From: Caldalkalibacillus mannanilyticus JCM 10596
Lineage (GTDB): Bacteria > Bacillota > Bacilli > Caldalkalibacillales > JCM-10596
Assembly: GCF_000615945.1 (NCBI RefSeq)
Contig: NZ_BAMO01000020.1
Coordinates: 17,172 to 81,171, forward strand
Direction of reading: 5' to 3'
Length of the DNA: 64,000 nucleotides
A program made the position numbers and the translations under genes. Shown here in pieces: positions 25,707 through 34,855 of this stretch. The notes beneath the pieces are model-generated. The model saw only the letters and a list, made by a program, of their open reading frames with translations, was not told the origin of the DNA and made no database searches. The stretch's first letter is position 1; each line of letters opens with the position of its first letter.

Positions 25707-27142
25707 GTCTACTTAATAGGATTCAAGCCAAAGCTCAAGAAAGACAACCAGAGGGTCCTATCTCTTCAGAAACAGAGAGCGTGGATCTGATTCCTCAACC
25801 GAAAGCAGCCAAAAAGGATTTGTTCTCTTCGTTTCGAGAAGGAAAACGTCCGGATGCTTCTCCCAAAGCTCCACCTGCCCATGTGACCAAGCATCAAGAA
25901 TTGAAGAATCGACTTCATAAGCAGATTATGAATGAAATGAAGGATGAAGAAATTGAGAATATCATTCCTAAGCTTGATGCAATGGCTATTGAAATTATCA
26001 AGGAAGATGAGGCATTTCGAGGGAGTATTGATCGGAAAAAGGTCGTAGAGGAAATCGTAAATGATTTAACGGGATTTGGTCCCATTAATCCCCTGCTATT
26101 AGATCCTGAAGTCACAGAGGTTATGGTTAATGGACCCCGACAGGTCTATGTTGAGAAAAAGGGGAAAATCGAGCTCAGCTATGTTCAATTTCGGGACGAT
26201 GAGCATGTGATGAATGTAATTGAGAAGATAGTCGCTCCTATTGGAAGGCGAATTGATGAAAGCAGTCCCATGGTCGATGCGCGTCTACCAGATGGTTCGC
26301 GTGTTAATGCTATTATTCCGCCACTTGCATTAAATGGTCCGACGATCACGATTCGAAAGTTTTCGAAAGACCCTTTTACCGTAGATAATCTCCTTCAATT
26401 TGGGACAATGACCAGAGAAATGGCGACTTTCTTAGAAGCCTGTGTTAAGGCGAAGTTGAATATATTTGTCAGTGGTGGAACGGGTTCAGGAAAAACAACG
26501 ACCCTGAATGTACTCTCCTCCTTCATTCCTGATGATGAGCGGATTATTACAATTGAAGATGCTGCGGAACTTCAATTAGGACAAGAGCATGTCGTTTCCT
26601 TAGAAACACGACCACCCAATATTGAGGGAAAGGGTGGCATTAGTATTCGCGATCTAGTTCGAAATTCTTTACGGATGAGGCCAGAACGAATTGTTATCGG
26701 AGAGGTTCGTGGCGGAGAAGCCTTAGACATGCTTCAAGCGATGAACACAGGACATGACGGTTCACTTGCAACAGGTCACTCGAATAGTCCACGAGATATG
26801 ATCTCTCGCTTAGAAACGATGGTCTTAATGGCTGGAATTGAACTGCCTGTCAGAGCGATTCGGGAACAGATTGCTGGAGCAGTTGATGTGATAATCCAAC
26901 AGTCTAGGCTCAAGGACGGAAGCCGAAAAATCATAAATATTACGGAGGTTCAGGGATTAGAAGGAGATGTGATTGTATTACAGGATATCTTTGTTTTCAA
27001 GCAGGAGGGAATTGACACCCAAGGGAAAATGATCGGTCGTTTGCTGCCTACAGGGGTGCGCCCAAAATTCTATGACAGACTGGAATCTTCAGGTATCCAC
27101 ATTCCCGCTTCAGTCTTTGTCGATGAGGAGGATTGGAGCTGA
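25703..27142 (+). CDS. cpaF: Tad pilus secretion ATPase CpaF/TadA
   Basis: A 479-residue hexameric type II/IV secretion ATPase that powers Flp pilus extension. It starts at GTG 25703, overlapping the previous stop. Walker A is [13 protein letters not shown] (about residue 257), followed by the Asp box [10 protein letters not shown], Walker B region [18 protein letters not shown] and His box [13 protein letters not shown]. The N-terminal domain has [17 protein letters not shown]. Length and motifs are complete, so the motor seems functional. Confidence 0.95.
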   Translation: MSLLNRIQAKAQERQPEGPISSETESVDLIPQPKAAKKDLFSSFREGKRPDASPKAPPAHVTKHQELKNRLHKQIMNEMKDEEIENIIPKLDAMAIEIIKEDEAFRGSIDRKKVVEEIVNDLTGFGPINPLLLDPEVTEVMVNGPRQVYVEKKGKIELSYVQFRDDEHVMNVIEKIVAPIGRRIDESSPMVDARLPDGSRVNAIIPPLALNGPTITIRKFSKDPFTVDNLLQFGTMTREMATFLEACVKAKLNIFVSGGTGSGKTTTLNVLSSFIPDDERIITIEDAAELQLGQEHVVSLETRPPNIEGKGGISIRDLVRNSLRMRPERIVIGEVRGGEALDMLQAMNTGHDGSLATGHSNSPRDMISRLETMVLMAGIELPVRAIREQIAGAVDVIIQQSRLKDGSRKIINITEVQGLEGDVIVLQDIFVFKQEGIDTQGKMIGRLLPTGVRPKFYDRLESSGIHIPASVFVDEEDWS

Positions 27143-28101
27143 TGAAATGGTATCTTATACTCATGGTCTTATTCACTTCCTTTCTCTTTTTTATCTCGAT
27201 TCTCCAAATGGTTTTCTTCTCCAATAAACGAATGGAAAAGAGGATGAAACGCTATCTAGATACGACGGAGAAAACCTTTGATCGTCGTTCTTTTAATATA
27301 TTTGTACAACTTCAGCTCTATAAGCAGAAGCTGAGGCATAATCTGCAAAAAAACAGCAGGGATAATAAGCTGGAAAGGTTGCTCAATCAATCAGGGGTTC
27401 CCTTGAAGTCAGAGGAATTTGTGATGTTTCGCTGGATGTCTACCATGATTGGTGGAGGGTTATTCTTCTTTTTTACCGGGAATATAGTCTTTGCTATCCT
27501 GGGTATCTTTATAGGCTATATGCTGCCAAAATGGTGGTTAGTCAAAAAGAAAAAGGATCGTATTCTTAAATTCAATGACTTTCTCCCTGATATGATCACA
27601 ACCATTGTGGGCTCGTTGCGGGCTGGTTTCAGTTTTCCGCAAGCATTGAAAACGGTGGCAGAGGAAGCGGATTCCCCTGTGAAAGAAGAGATTGAATGGG
27701 TCTTAAAAGAAATGCAATACGGAGCGACCTTAGATGATGCTTTAGAGGAATTGAAGCTGCGAATGCCGAGTGAGGATCTTGATCTGATGATTCAAGCCAT
27801 CCTGATTCAAAAACAAGTAGGAGGAAATCTAGCCACGATCCTAGACACCATTGTAAGTACCATTCGAGATCGCAATAAGATTCAACGTCAGGTTTTGACC
27901 CTTACGGCTCAAGGGCGTCTTTCTGGAATCGTAATTGGAGCACTTCCTGTTGTATTATGCCTTGTTCTCTACCTCATTGAACCGAATTATATCGGGACTC
28001 TTTTTACCCATCCATTAGGCATTGGAATGATGATCTTAGGGACCTTTTTCGGGATTATTGGTTTTATAGCGATTCGTAAGATGACAACAATTGAGGTGTA
28101 G
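27142..28101 (+). CDS. tadB: Tad inner-membrane platform protein TadB
   Basis: A 319-residue GspF-like membrane protein. ATG 27142 overlaps the cpaF stop (TGATG) with GGAG upstream. It has N-terminal hydrophobic segments, then a type II secretion F domain (FNDFLPDMITTIVGSLRAGF, about residues 150-290) and C-terminal membrane helices. It pairs with TadC as the membrane base on which the CpaF ATPase acts. Order cpaF-tadB-tadC is the standard one. Confidence 0.92.
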   Translation: MKWYLILMVLFTSFLFFISILQMVFFSNKRMEKRMKRYLDTTEKTFDRRSFNIFVQLQLYKQKLRHNLQKNSRDNKLERLLNQSGVPLKSEEFVMFRWMSTMIGGGLFFFFTGNIVFAILGIFIGYMLPKWWLVKKKKDRILKFNDFLPDMITTIVGSLRAGFSFPQALKTVAEEADSPVKEEIEWVLKEMQYGATLDDALEELKLRMPSEDLDLMIQAILIQKQVGGNLATILDTIVSTIRDRNKIQRQVLTLTAQGRLSGIVIGALPVVLCLVLYLIEPNYIGTLFTHPLGIGMMILGTFFGIIGFIAIRKMTTIEV

Positions 28102-28104
28102 CAG

Positions 28105-29022
28105 ATGATATATATTTCTTTCTTTTGTGCGGTGACTCTGACGATTTATTCATTATTTGCCTTTCAAGAAGATCGTAAGAAACATATTAGAAGAAGGATG
28201 TCTACTTTTATTGATCAGGAAGAAGGGACTGAAACGGTTACAGTCAGTGTAACGGAGGGCAATGTTTTTCAACGCTTATTTGCCCCTGTCTGGAAGGAAT
28301 TTAAACGAAGCTTTAAGCGGAGGATGCCGGGGGAGAAAGTGGCGAAAATTGAGATGCTCTTGCTTCAGGCAGGTTCTCCCTTCGGAATGACTCCAGTCGA
28401 ATATCGTCTCTTTCAAATCGCACTATTTCTTCTCCTCCCTCTTCTTTTTGGAAGCTATGCCATCCTGTTAAAAGGGGGACTCCCTGTCATTATTTTAGCT
28501 GGTTTGGTGGGGATTGGAGCGGCTGTTTTTATTCCTCCTTTTTACATTAAGAAGAAGATTCAGCAGAGGAGCAGACTGGCTCTACGTGAGCTGCCAGATG
28601 TATTGGACCTGCTGACGGTCAGCTTAGAGGCTGGGCTAGGATTTGATTCGGCTCTTAGTAAGTTGATCTCGAAAAAAGAAGGGATTCTCGCCTCTGAATT
28701 TCATCGCTGTCTAGAAGAGATAAGGCTGGGGAAAACACGCCGAGAAGCCTTAACAGGAGTGAAGGATCGCCTCGTTGTTGATGAAATCAAAGTTCTTATT
28801 AGCAGCATCCTTCAAGCGGAAAAGCTGGGTATTGGGATGGTTCAGGTCATGCGTGTGCAGTCGCAGGAAGTACGTGAGCAACGTAAGCAACGAGCAGAAG
28901 AAGAGGCCATGAAGGCACCGATTAAGATGTTGTTCCCATTGGTTCTCTTCATTTTTCCTAGTCTATTCATCGTCTTGTTGGGACCCGCTATTATTCAATT
29001 TATTATTACGATGGCTAGGTAG
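28105..29022 (+). CDS. tadC: Tad inner-membrane platform protein TadC
   Basis: A 305-residue GspF-like protein, paralogous to TadB. The F domain is LRELPDVLDLLTVSLEAGLG (about residues 160-280), followed by KAPIKMLFPLVLFIFPSLF as the C-terminal membrane anchor. The start is 3 bp after the tadB stop. It is the last of the tightly packed tad genes and is followed by a terminator at 29028-29063. Confidence 0.92.
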   Translation: MIYISFFCAVTLTIYSLFAFQEDRKKHIRRRMSTFIDQEEGTETVTVSVTEGNVFQRLFAPVWKEFKRSFKRRMPGEKVAKIEMLLLQAGSPFGMTPVEYRLFQIALFLLLPLLFGSYAILLKGGLPVIILAGLVGIGAAVFIPPFYIKKKIQQRSRLALRELPDVLDLLTVSLEAGLGFDSALSKLISKKEGILASEFHRCLEEIRLGKTRREALTGVKDRLVVDEIKVLISSILQAEKLGIGMVQVMRVQSQEVREQRKQRAEEEAMKAPIKMLFPLVLFIFPSLFIVLLGPAIIQFIITMAR

Positions 29023-29027
29023 AGCAG

Positions 29028-29063
29028 AGCCTAGAAGGTGAGATCACGATTCTAGGCTTTTTT
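29028..29063 (+). terminator. Intrinsic terminator of the tad operon
   Basis: AGCCTAGAA / TTCTAGGCT hairpin followed by six T. Confidence 0.85.
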
Positions 29064-29214
29064 CTATTCGAGTGGAATCTAAGAAAAAAAGTTAAATATT
29101 GTGTTAAAAGGTATAAACATTTGATTCCTTGATTACGATAATAAATATATATACAGTTGATGAAAATAATCCCTTTTTAACAAGAAAGTAAAAGAAAAGA
29201 AAGGAAGATGACAA

Positions 29215-29400
29215 ATGATTGATACTAAATTAAGCTTTGAACTAAAGAATGAGAGGTTAGCAAATATGGGACTTATTTTTCAGGCGGACAGCATTGAATC
29301 TTCTATCCAGTATGTCATGAAAAACTACCCTGGCTTCTCCTACGGCTCCACCATTAAGTGTTTAAATAACGGGGAACATATTTGTTTAACCATTCGCTAA
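29215..29400 (+). CDS. Hypothetical 61-residue protein
   Basis: A short gene with a ribosome site (AAAGGAAG, 7 nt before the ATG). The product is soluble, with no signal or membrane segment (MIDTKLSFELKNERLANMG, ending EHICLTIR). It stands alone between the tad terminator and the next pilus-related gene. No family is recognised. Codon use looks like its neighbours, so I accept it as probably real. Confidence 0.5.
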   Translation: MIDTKLSFELKNERLANMGLIFQADSIESSIQYVMKNYPGFSYGSTIKCLNNGEHICLTIR

Positions 29401-29485
29401 AAAAAGAAGAGTTTCTCTGTTATTTCGACAAAATCAGTAGAGGGAGATTGGTATAATATAGAAAAATGCTCGGTTGGAGGCCTTT

Positions 29486-31417
29486 GTGAAGAATTTATAC
29501 CAATCTGAACGTGGTTCTGTTTCTATCTTTCTACTGATTATCGTCCTAGCTATTTTTCTTTTTCATGCCGTATTGATTGATTATGCCCGGATTATGGCGG
29601 CGAATAAGCAGGCAGATACTGCACTTAAAACAGGGGTAAGATCGGTTCTTTCCTCTTACGATCACGATCTTCAAGCAGAGTACGGAATTTTTGGACTTAG
29701 CATAGCAGGGGCTGAAACGGAAGCTATTTTTCATCATGTCGTCGAGCAGAATTTGCTCCTGCTGCCAGAAACGTTTCGTTTAGTAGATCAACAGCTTGAT
29801 TCCTCTTCTATTTTAGTGAAAGCGGATCATTTTTTAGGAAAGCATGAGGTATACAAGCAGCAGATACTTGAAGAGATGAAATATCGAGCACCCATTGAGT
29901 ATACCCTTGGGGTAGTCGAACGACTAGAACCTATTAGTCAAGCAACAAGGGAAACAAGCATAGCCATTGAGGCGATATCAGAGATCAAACCACATTTCTT
30001 GCAGCGCGAAGCTTATCTAGAAAGAGGAGAAGAGAAAGTACAATACATTTATCAACGGATGGAACAGGCTCAACAACGGTTCCTTTCGGAAGGGACATAC
30101 ATAGCAGAACATAGTCTAGAAGAAACGCTGTCCATGATGGAATACGTGAGGCAGATGTTTGTGCAGGCGAAGAGAGAAAATAGCTTGATGGCTGAGCACC
30201 TTCGGCAAGGACAACAGGAGCAACAGAAGCTAAAAGTTCAATTTGAGAACGATGTGGCTGATGTTGCTTCCGTTGTTTTCCCCCATGCTTCTCCACATAC
30301 TGTTCCAATAGAGGACAGGGAAGCGATTCGCAGCATGCTGCAAAATTGGGAGCAAAAGATTCTTGAAGATCGTTTCTTTTCCTTGCTTGAAGAGCGATTG
30401 GATCAGCAGAAAGCCATGATTCTAGCATGGCAAGCTGAAGAAGAAAGTCTAATGGATGGAGCTAGAACAGGGGACGGCTTTGCGGAAGAAAATCATGGGT
30501 ATATTATGAGTTTTTTGGAGCAGAGCCTGGCGTTGCTGGAGGAACAGCTAGACCAGTTAAATAGCGGTATGACGAGTCACGGAAAGAAACAGAAACAAAG
30601 GCAATTTGAACAAGCTATAACGCTTGGGTTTCGCAAAATAGGTCAGGCTTTGGAAACCTTCGATCAGCCTTGGAAAGATCAACCTCTGCCTTTTAAAGAA
30701 ATAGAAAAAACAGCGAAAAAGTATCAGCAGCTAAACTCCCTAAGTCACCAGCCGATTGCACCTCTAGAGTGGAATCCTCATCCTTTCGACATGACAGTAG
30801 AAGCCTTGCAAAAGATGAGTCTACTATTCTTAAGTGTGGCTGAACGTTTGGAAACGGAACGAGATCAAATTCTAGTTAACGAATATCTATTAGAGCGATT
30901 TTCAGTTCCTGAATACATTATGTATGGTTTAGAGCGGTCAGAGGAGAATCAGAAGGCGGCGTTATCTAAAATAGCTATGCTGCGCTTAGCGGTGAATATG
31001 ATGGATGCTGTAACGCTTTGCTTGCCAGAGGAAGAACCACTCACTGTATACGAATGTGTCATGGCAACAGGGAGCGAAAAGACGGCAGAACAGATCGAAA
31101 GGTTAAAAGCAGGACAGGCGGTGGAAGCTTCTAAATATCTTCCTAGCATGCAGATGGATAGCATCGATCATTTACGAATTGTGTTACTATTACATCAACA
31201 TACTCATACGCTTTCACGTATGCAAGCATTGACAGAGTATGACACAGGCAAAGATTTATCTCAGATCCCCACCTATATCAAGGCAAATATCCAGACAGAA
31301 TTTCGTTTATGGTTTTTACCTGGGGTGATGAAAGCTCTTGGCTATACGGGTGTTATTGAGGGAAAAGTAAAAGGAAGTATATACCAGATTGAGAAACAGT
31401 ATAGCGCCTCGTACTAG
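29486..31417 (+). CDS. Second TadG-like membrane-anchored protein, long coiled-coil body
   Basis: I chose GTG 29486, 5 nt after GGAGG, giving about 643 residues. The N-terminus has the TadG/DUF5702-like pattern: SERGSVSIFLLIIVLAIFLF followed by HAVLIDYARIMAANKQADTA and VRSVLSSYDHDLQAEYGIFG. The rest is very rich in Glu, Gln and Leu, with long helical stretches, and probably folds as an extended extracytoplasmic coiled coil. An extended -10 element (TGGTATAAT at about 29449-29457) stands 29 bp upstream, so it has its own promoter. The link with the Tad locus suggests a surface or pilus-assembly role; this is inference. Confidence 0.72.
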   Translation: MKNLYQSERGSVSIFLLIIVLAIFLFHAVLIDYARIMAANKQADTALKTGVRSVLSSYDHDLQAEYGIFGLSIAGAETEAIFHHVVEQNLLLLPETFRLVDQQLDSSSILVKADHFLGKHEVYKQQILEEMKYRAPIEYTLGVVERLEPISQATRETSIAIEAISEIKPHFLQREAYLERGEEKVQYIYQRMEQAQQRFLSEGTYIAEHSLEETLSMMEYVRQMFVQAKRENSLMAEHLRQGQQEQQKLKVQFENDVADVASVVFPHASPHTVPIEDREAIRSMLQNWEQKILEDRFFSLLEERLDQQKAMILAWQAEEESLMDGARTGDGFAEENHGYIMSFLEQSLALLEEQLDQLNSGMTSHGKKQKQRQFEQAITLGFRKIGQALETFDQPWKDQPLPFKEIEKTAKKYQQLNSLSHQPIAPLEWNPHPFDMTVEALQKMSLLFLSVAERLETERDQILVNEYLLERFSVPEYIMYGLERSEENQKAALSKIAMLRLAVNMMDAVTLCLPEEEPLTVYECVMATGSEKTAEQIERLKAGQAVEASKYLPSMQMDSIDHLRIVLLLHQHTHTLSRMQALTEYDTGKDLSQIPTYIKANIQTEFRLWFLPGVMKALGYTGVIEGKVKGSIYQIEKQYSASY

Positions 31418-31585
31418 AAGAAAGCTATGAAAGCAGGATAGTAGGTCGAAATACCCTGTTTTTGTCGTTTTTTGACGAAATAAAAGTTTGTAATGTGGTA
31501 TAATTGACTGCAACTTAGGCAAACATTTCCTCGTCTAAGTAAATAGTAACAAAAAATATGTATAATATTGAGAGGGGAAATCTTG

Positions 31586-33901
31586 ATGCAAGGACATTTT
31601 ACTAGAAGATTGGTCGCTAGTACTCTATCTTTATTACTATTATTCCTTTCTTCTCCTTTTGCTTTGGCTAATTCCGTAGTGGCAGAACCTGTGCCTATGC
31701 CAAAACCGATAGAAGAAGAAGTACCTGTTGAAGAAGGCGCGTTGCAAAAAGAAGAAGCGATTAAGCTAGCTGAATCTTTGATACCAGTGCCAAAAGGGTA
31801 CAAATTAGAAAGCGTCTACTATAGCAAGTCAACGTATTGGGAGCCGCTAGGAAGCTGGCGTCTTGAGTATGTGAAGAAAGAAGGACAGGAGTGGCTTGGC
31901 ACCACTAGCTATACGATTAATGCCAAGACAGGAGAGTTGATGCAATACTCATCCTATGATTACAGTGAGAAAGAGCCTGAGTTTCCTCCAAAAGTAGCGA
32001 AGGAAGATGCTCAAAAGATCGCTCAAGCTTTTATAGAGAAGATGGCATCAGAAAAGGCAAAGCATGTGATGCTTGATCCAACAATAGCAGAATCAGAGCT
32101 ACCGATTATTGATTCAAGACAGAATTATTACTTCCATTTCGTTCGTTCTCATAATGGAATTCCCTTTGCTAATAATGGAATCTATGTCGAGGTGACGACA
32201 GAAGGAAAAGTTTCTAGTTTCCATCTAAACTGGAGTGAGAATGTGGTTTTCCCGAAGGAGAAGGTACAGGTTTCCTTCCAGGAAGCAACAGATAGCTTTA
32301 GGGAGATCGGAAAGAACCAAATCAATCTAGAGTACATTAATCCTTGGAATAGCTTACACGAAGAAATGTTTCTTGCTTACCAATGGAATCATTATGTTAG
32401 CAATGGGGCTGCCTTTGTTGATGCGATTAGTGGAAAGCTATTAAATTATAGTTTGGAGGAAGTGACTTCTTCCAAAACTGAATTTGATAAAGTTTCTGAA
32501 ACGAAGCTAGATCCTCATTTCAAGAACCGAAGCACAGAATTAACGGAGAAAGAAGCCCAAGAGCATTTATGGAAAATCACAGGGCTAAAAGCAGATGACT
32601 TTGTCCTTGAACATTCTAGTTTTTATTCTGGGGAGGATGGACGTAATTCATGGAGTTTTTCTTATGCTCCTAAGGTAAATAAAGAGGGAGAATATAGAAG
32701 GCTGCATGTTAATATTGATGCGTTAACAGGTCAATTTACGGAGTTCTCCAATGAAGATTATAGATATTACGAAAGAAGCGAAAAAGAAGTGAAAAGCTCT
32801 TTTACGAATGAGGAGCTAGTGAAGAAAGCAAAAGAAGGATTTAAAAAGTTTAGTCCTAATACGGCTCATGAAGCTGTGATGATTAAAACCATGGAGCCTA
32901 TGCACTATATTGAAAACAGCAAAGTAGCTTATTTCTCTTTTACTCGTCTAGTCAACGGTGTGATTGATACGAGCTTTAACGCTTCCATTGTGATTGACAG
33001 AGAAACGGGAGACATTGTCGGATTCTACCAATATACAAATTCCAACAAGAAATATCCATCAACAGATAACGTGATTTCAAAAGAAGATGCCTTAGAAAAG
33101 ATCTTCAGTCAGTATCAAGTGGTTCTTCAATATCAAGCGGTGTATCCTGAGTATTTCTACGATAAACCTAAGACAGAAAATAGCACAGTTGCTGCAAAGC
33201 TTGTCTATCAATTACGTCCACCAGCCTATCAAGAGCCTGTATTCTTAAATGCCAAAACAGGTGAGTGGCATTCTCAACACAGTGGAGAAATGATCAGATT
33301 AGATCGTGTTGCCCCAACGGATATTGAGAAGCATTGGGCGAAAGATGCTTTAATGTTAATGTATAATTACAGAGCTATCGACACAGATGAGAATGGAAAG
33401 CTTGAGCCAAATGCCAAAATCAAACGTGGAGAAATGATCAAGATGTTAATTTTGGCTGTGAATCAAGGGCGTTTCTATGGATATTATGGCAAAGAACGTT
33501 CAGCATCATTTGCGGATGTAGGACATAAATCAGAGTATTTCCAATACGTTGAAGCCGCTGTAGATATGAATCTTTTAGATCGTAAGTCTAGCTCTAACTT
33601 TAATCCTGACGAAATATTAACGCGTGAAGAGATGGCAGTTCTTGTTGCCAAAGCGCTAGGCTATAACAAGATTGCTAAATATAGTGATATGTTTAATCTC
33701 GATGTAAAAGATGTGAAGGATATTCAAAACAAGGGGCATGTGGCGATCGTCACTCATCTTGGCATTATGTCTGCCCAAAATGAGCAATTCTTGCCGGAGA
33801 AGGCAATGACTCGAGCTGAAGCTGCAACTGTATTCTACCGTTACCTTCAGAAGAGAGCAGAAGTGACAGAAACTCCAATTTTCCATCCTTACTATTACTA
33901 A
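31586..33901 (+). CDS. S-layer-anchored protein with YcdB/PepSY-like repeats and three SLH domains
   Basis: A 771-residue exported protein. ATG 31586 follows GAGAGGGG; a longer in-frame start lacks a better site. It has a Sec signal with cleavage near ALANS, an acidic linker, and then at least two YcdB/YcdC-type modules each ending in PepSY-like segments (e.g. EEAIKLAESLIPVPKGYKL; EAQEHLWKITGL; KEDALEKIFSQYQVV). The C-terminal 190 residues are three SLH domains (DIEKHWAKDALMLMYNYRAI; SFADVGHKSEYFQYVEAAV; AMTRAEAATVFYRYLQ) that bind pyruvylated wall polymer. PepSY modules are often linked to protease inhibition. The promoter probably lies at 31472-31504 (TTGACG, TGGTATAAT). Confidence 0.85.
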   Translation: MQGHFTRRLVASTLSLLLLFLSSPFALANSVVAEPVPMPKPIEEEVPVEEGALQKEEAIKLAESLIPVPKGYKLESVYYSKSTYWEPLGSWRLEYVKKEGQEWLGTTSYTINAKTGELMQYSSYDYSEKEPEFPPKVAKEDAQKIAQAFIEKMASEKAKHVMLDPTIAESELPIIDSRQNYYFHFVRSHNGIPFANNGIYVEVTTEGKVSSFHLNWSENVVFPKEKVQVSFQEATDSFREIGKNQINLEYINPWNSLHEEMFLAYQWNHYVSNGAAFVDAISGKLLNYSLEEVTSSKTEFDKVSETKLDPHFKNRSTELTEKEAQEHLWKITGLKADDFVLEHSSFYSGEDGRNSWSFSYAPKVNKEGEYRRLHVNIDALTGQFTEFSNEDYRYYERSEKEVKSSFTNEELVKKAKEGFKKFSPNTAHEAVMIKTMEPMHYIENSKVAYFSFTRLVNGVIDTSFNASIVIDRETGDIVGFYQYTNSNKKYPSTDNVISKEDALEKIFSQYQVVLQYQAVYPEYFYDKPKTENSTVAAKLVYQLRPPAYQEPVFLNAKTGEWHSQHSGEMIRLDRVAPTDIEKHWAKDALMLMYNYRAIDTDENGKLEPNAKIKRGEMIKMLILAVNQGRFYGYYGKERSASFADVGHKSEYFQYVEAAVDMNLLDRKSSSNFNPDEILTREEMAVLVAKALGYNKIAKYSDMFNLDVKDVKDIQNKGHVAIVTHLGIMSAQNEQFLPEKAMTRAEAATVFYRYLQKRAEVTETPIFHPYYY

Positions 33902-33929
33902 TCATTTCTCAGGAAATTATAATCAATCT

Positions 33930-33968
33930 AAAAAAGATGCTTAGCCTAGAGCTTAAGCATCTTTTTTA
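33930..33968. terminator. Bidirectional intrinsic terminator
   Basis: AAAAGATGCTTA / TAAGCATCTTTTTT hairpin between convergent genes; it overlaps the last codons of the minus-strand gene. Confidence 0.8.
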
Positions 33969-34182
33969 TCGACTCATTTCTTTCATCCTGCTCCTCTTTT
34001 GTGGCTAAATCATATTTCTTAAGTAGATGAAAAGCATGATTTAGTGTTGCTTGATCGACACTTTGCTGTTGAAGAAAAGCCTGCATGGCTTCCGCTAGGT
34101 CAGCAGGTAAATACGCCTTTTGATCCTCTAGCTTTTTTAAGACATCCTCTAGTGAATGATCCAGGTTACATTCGCCCATCAT
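33946..34182 (-). CDS. Hypothetical small acidic helical protein
   Basis: A 78-residue soluble product beginning at a double ATG (34182/34179) behind AAGAGGGA; a longer frame from 34254 has a lysine-rich, low-complexity N-terminus that is unlikely to be coding. The sequence (HSLEDVLKKLEDQKAYLPAD, later SVDQATLNHAFHLLKKYDL) suggests a small helical bundle. It shares its terminator with the SLH protein gene. No family is recognised. Confidence 0.55.
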   Translation of the reverse strand: MMGECNLDHSLEDVLKKLEDQKAYLPADLAEAMQAFLQQQSVDQATLNHAFHLLKKYDLATKEEQDERNESIKKMLKL

Positions 34183-34393
34183 TGATCCCTCTTTTCTCTT
34201 CAAATTTTTTAGTTTTTTTTTCAAAATAGGTGGTCCCACTATTTTTGTCACCACTCCATAGTGCCAAGCATATGTAATTACATCTTAACAGAAACGGACA
34301 GATAACAAAAACCAGCAAGCAACAAAATGAGCTAATAATTACATCATGATGTATGACTGATCGAAGCATAGGGGAGGTCTGTGTATTGAATAA

Positions 34394-34455
34394 TCAAATA
34401 TTCGTTTGACTATTGAAACAAAAGAGCATATACTAATAATCAAATGATAGTTTGA
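34394..34455 (+). promoter_or_regulatory. cadC promoter with two CadC-type operators
   Basis: TTGACT (34406-34411) and TATACT (34429-34434) are spaced 17 bp. Two 16-bp inverted repeats of the known cad operator form TCAAA-N6-TTTGA cover it: 34394-34409 overlaps the -35, and 34440-34455 lies at the transcript start. They strongly resemble the pI258 cadO site and imply autorepression by CadC. Confidence 0.8.
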
Positions 34456-34471
34456 ATATGAGGTGATTAAT

Positions 34472-34855
34472 ATGAAGAAGAATCACGATGATGTTTGTGA
34501 GATATTTTGCTTTGATGAAGAGAAGGTAGATAGAGGAAAAGAAAAGCTACATCTTCAAGATACCATGTCTGTAGCAAAAATATTCAAAGCGCTAGCAGAT
34601 GATACACGAGTCAAGATTGCTTATGCCTTGTCACAGGAAGATGAGCTGTGTGTCTGTGATGTAGCGAATATTGTGGGGAGTACGATGGCGACAGCCTCTC
34701 ACCACCTGCGTCTATTACGCAATATGGGACTGGCTAAGTATAGAAAAGAAGGGAAGTTGGTCTTCTATTCATTAGACGATGATCACGTGAAACAGCTTAT
34801 TGAACTTGCCTTCATTCATAGTAAGGAGGTGTTCGAAGCCAATGAACCAAAATAG
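34472..34855 (+). CDS. cadC: ArsR/SmtB-family metal sensor CadC
   Basis: A 127-residue winged-helix repressor that releases DNA on binding Cd, Pb or Zn. ATG 34472 is preceded by GAGGTG. The N-terminal CEIFCFDEEK and the central ELCVCDVANIVG reproduce the cysteine ligands of the CadC metal site (two N-terminal Cys plus CxC in the HTH region). The recognition helix is TMATASHHLRLLRNMG. Its stop lies just inside the start of the downstream P-type ATPase, so the two are coupled. Regulation is via the twin operators upstream. Confidence 0.92.
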   Translation: MKKNHDDVCEIFCFDEEKVDRGKEKLHLQDTMSVAKIFKALADDTRVKIAYALSQEDELCVCDVANIVGSTMATASHHLRLLRNMGLAKYRKEGKLVFYSLDDDHVKQLIELAFIHSKEVFEANEPK

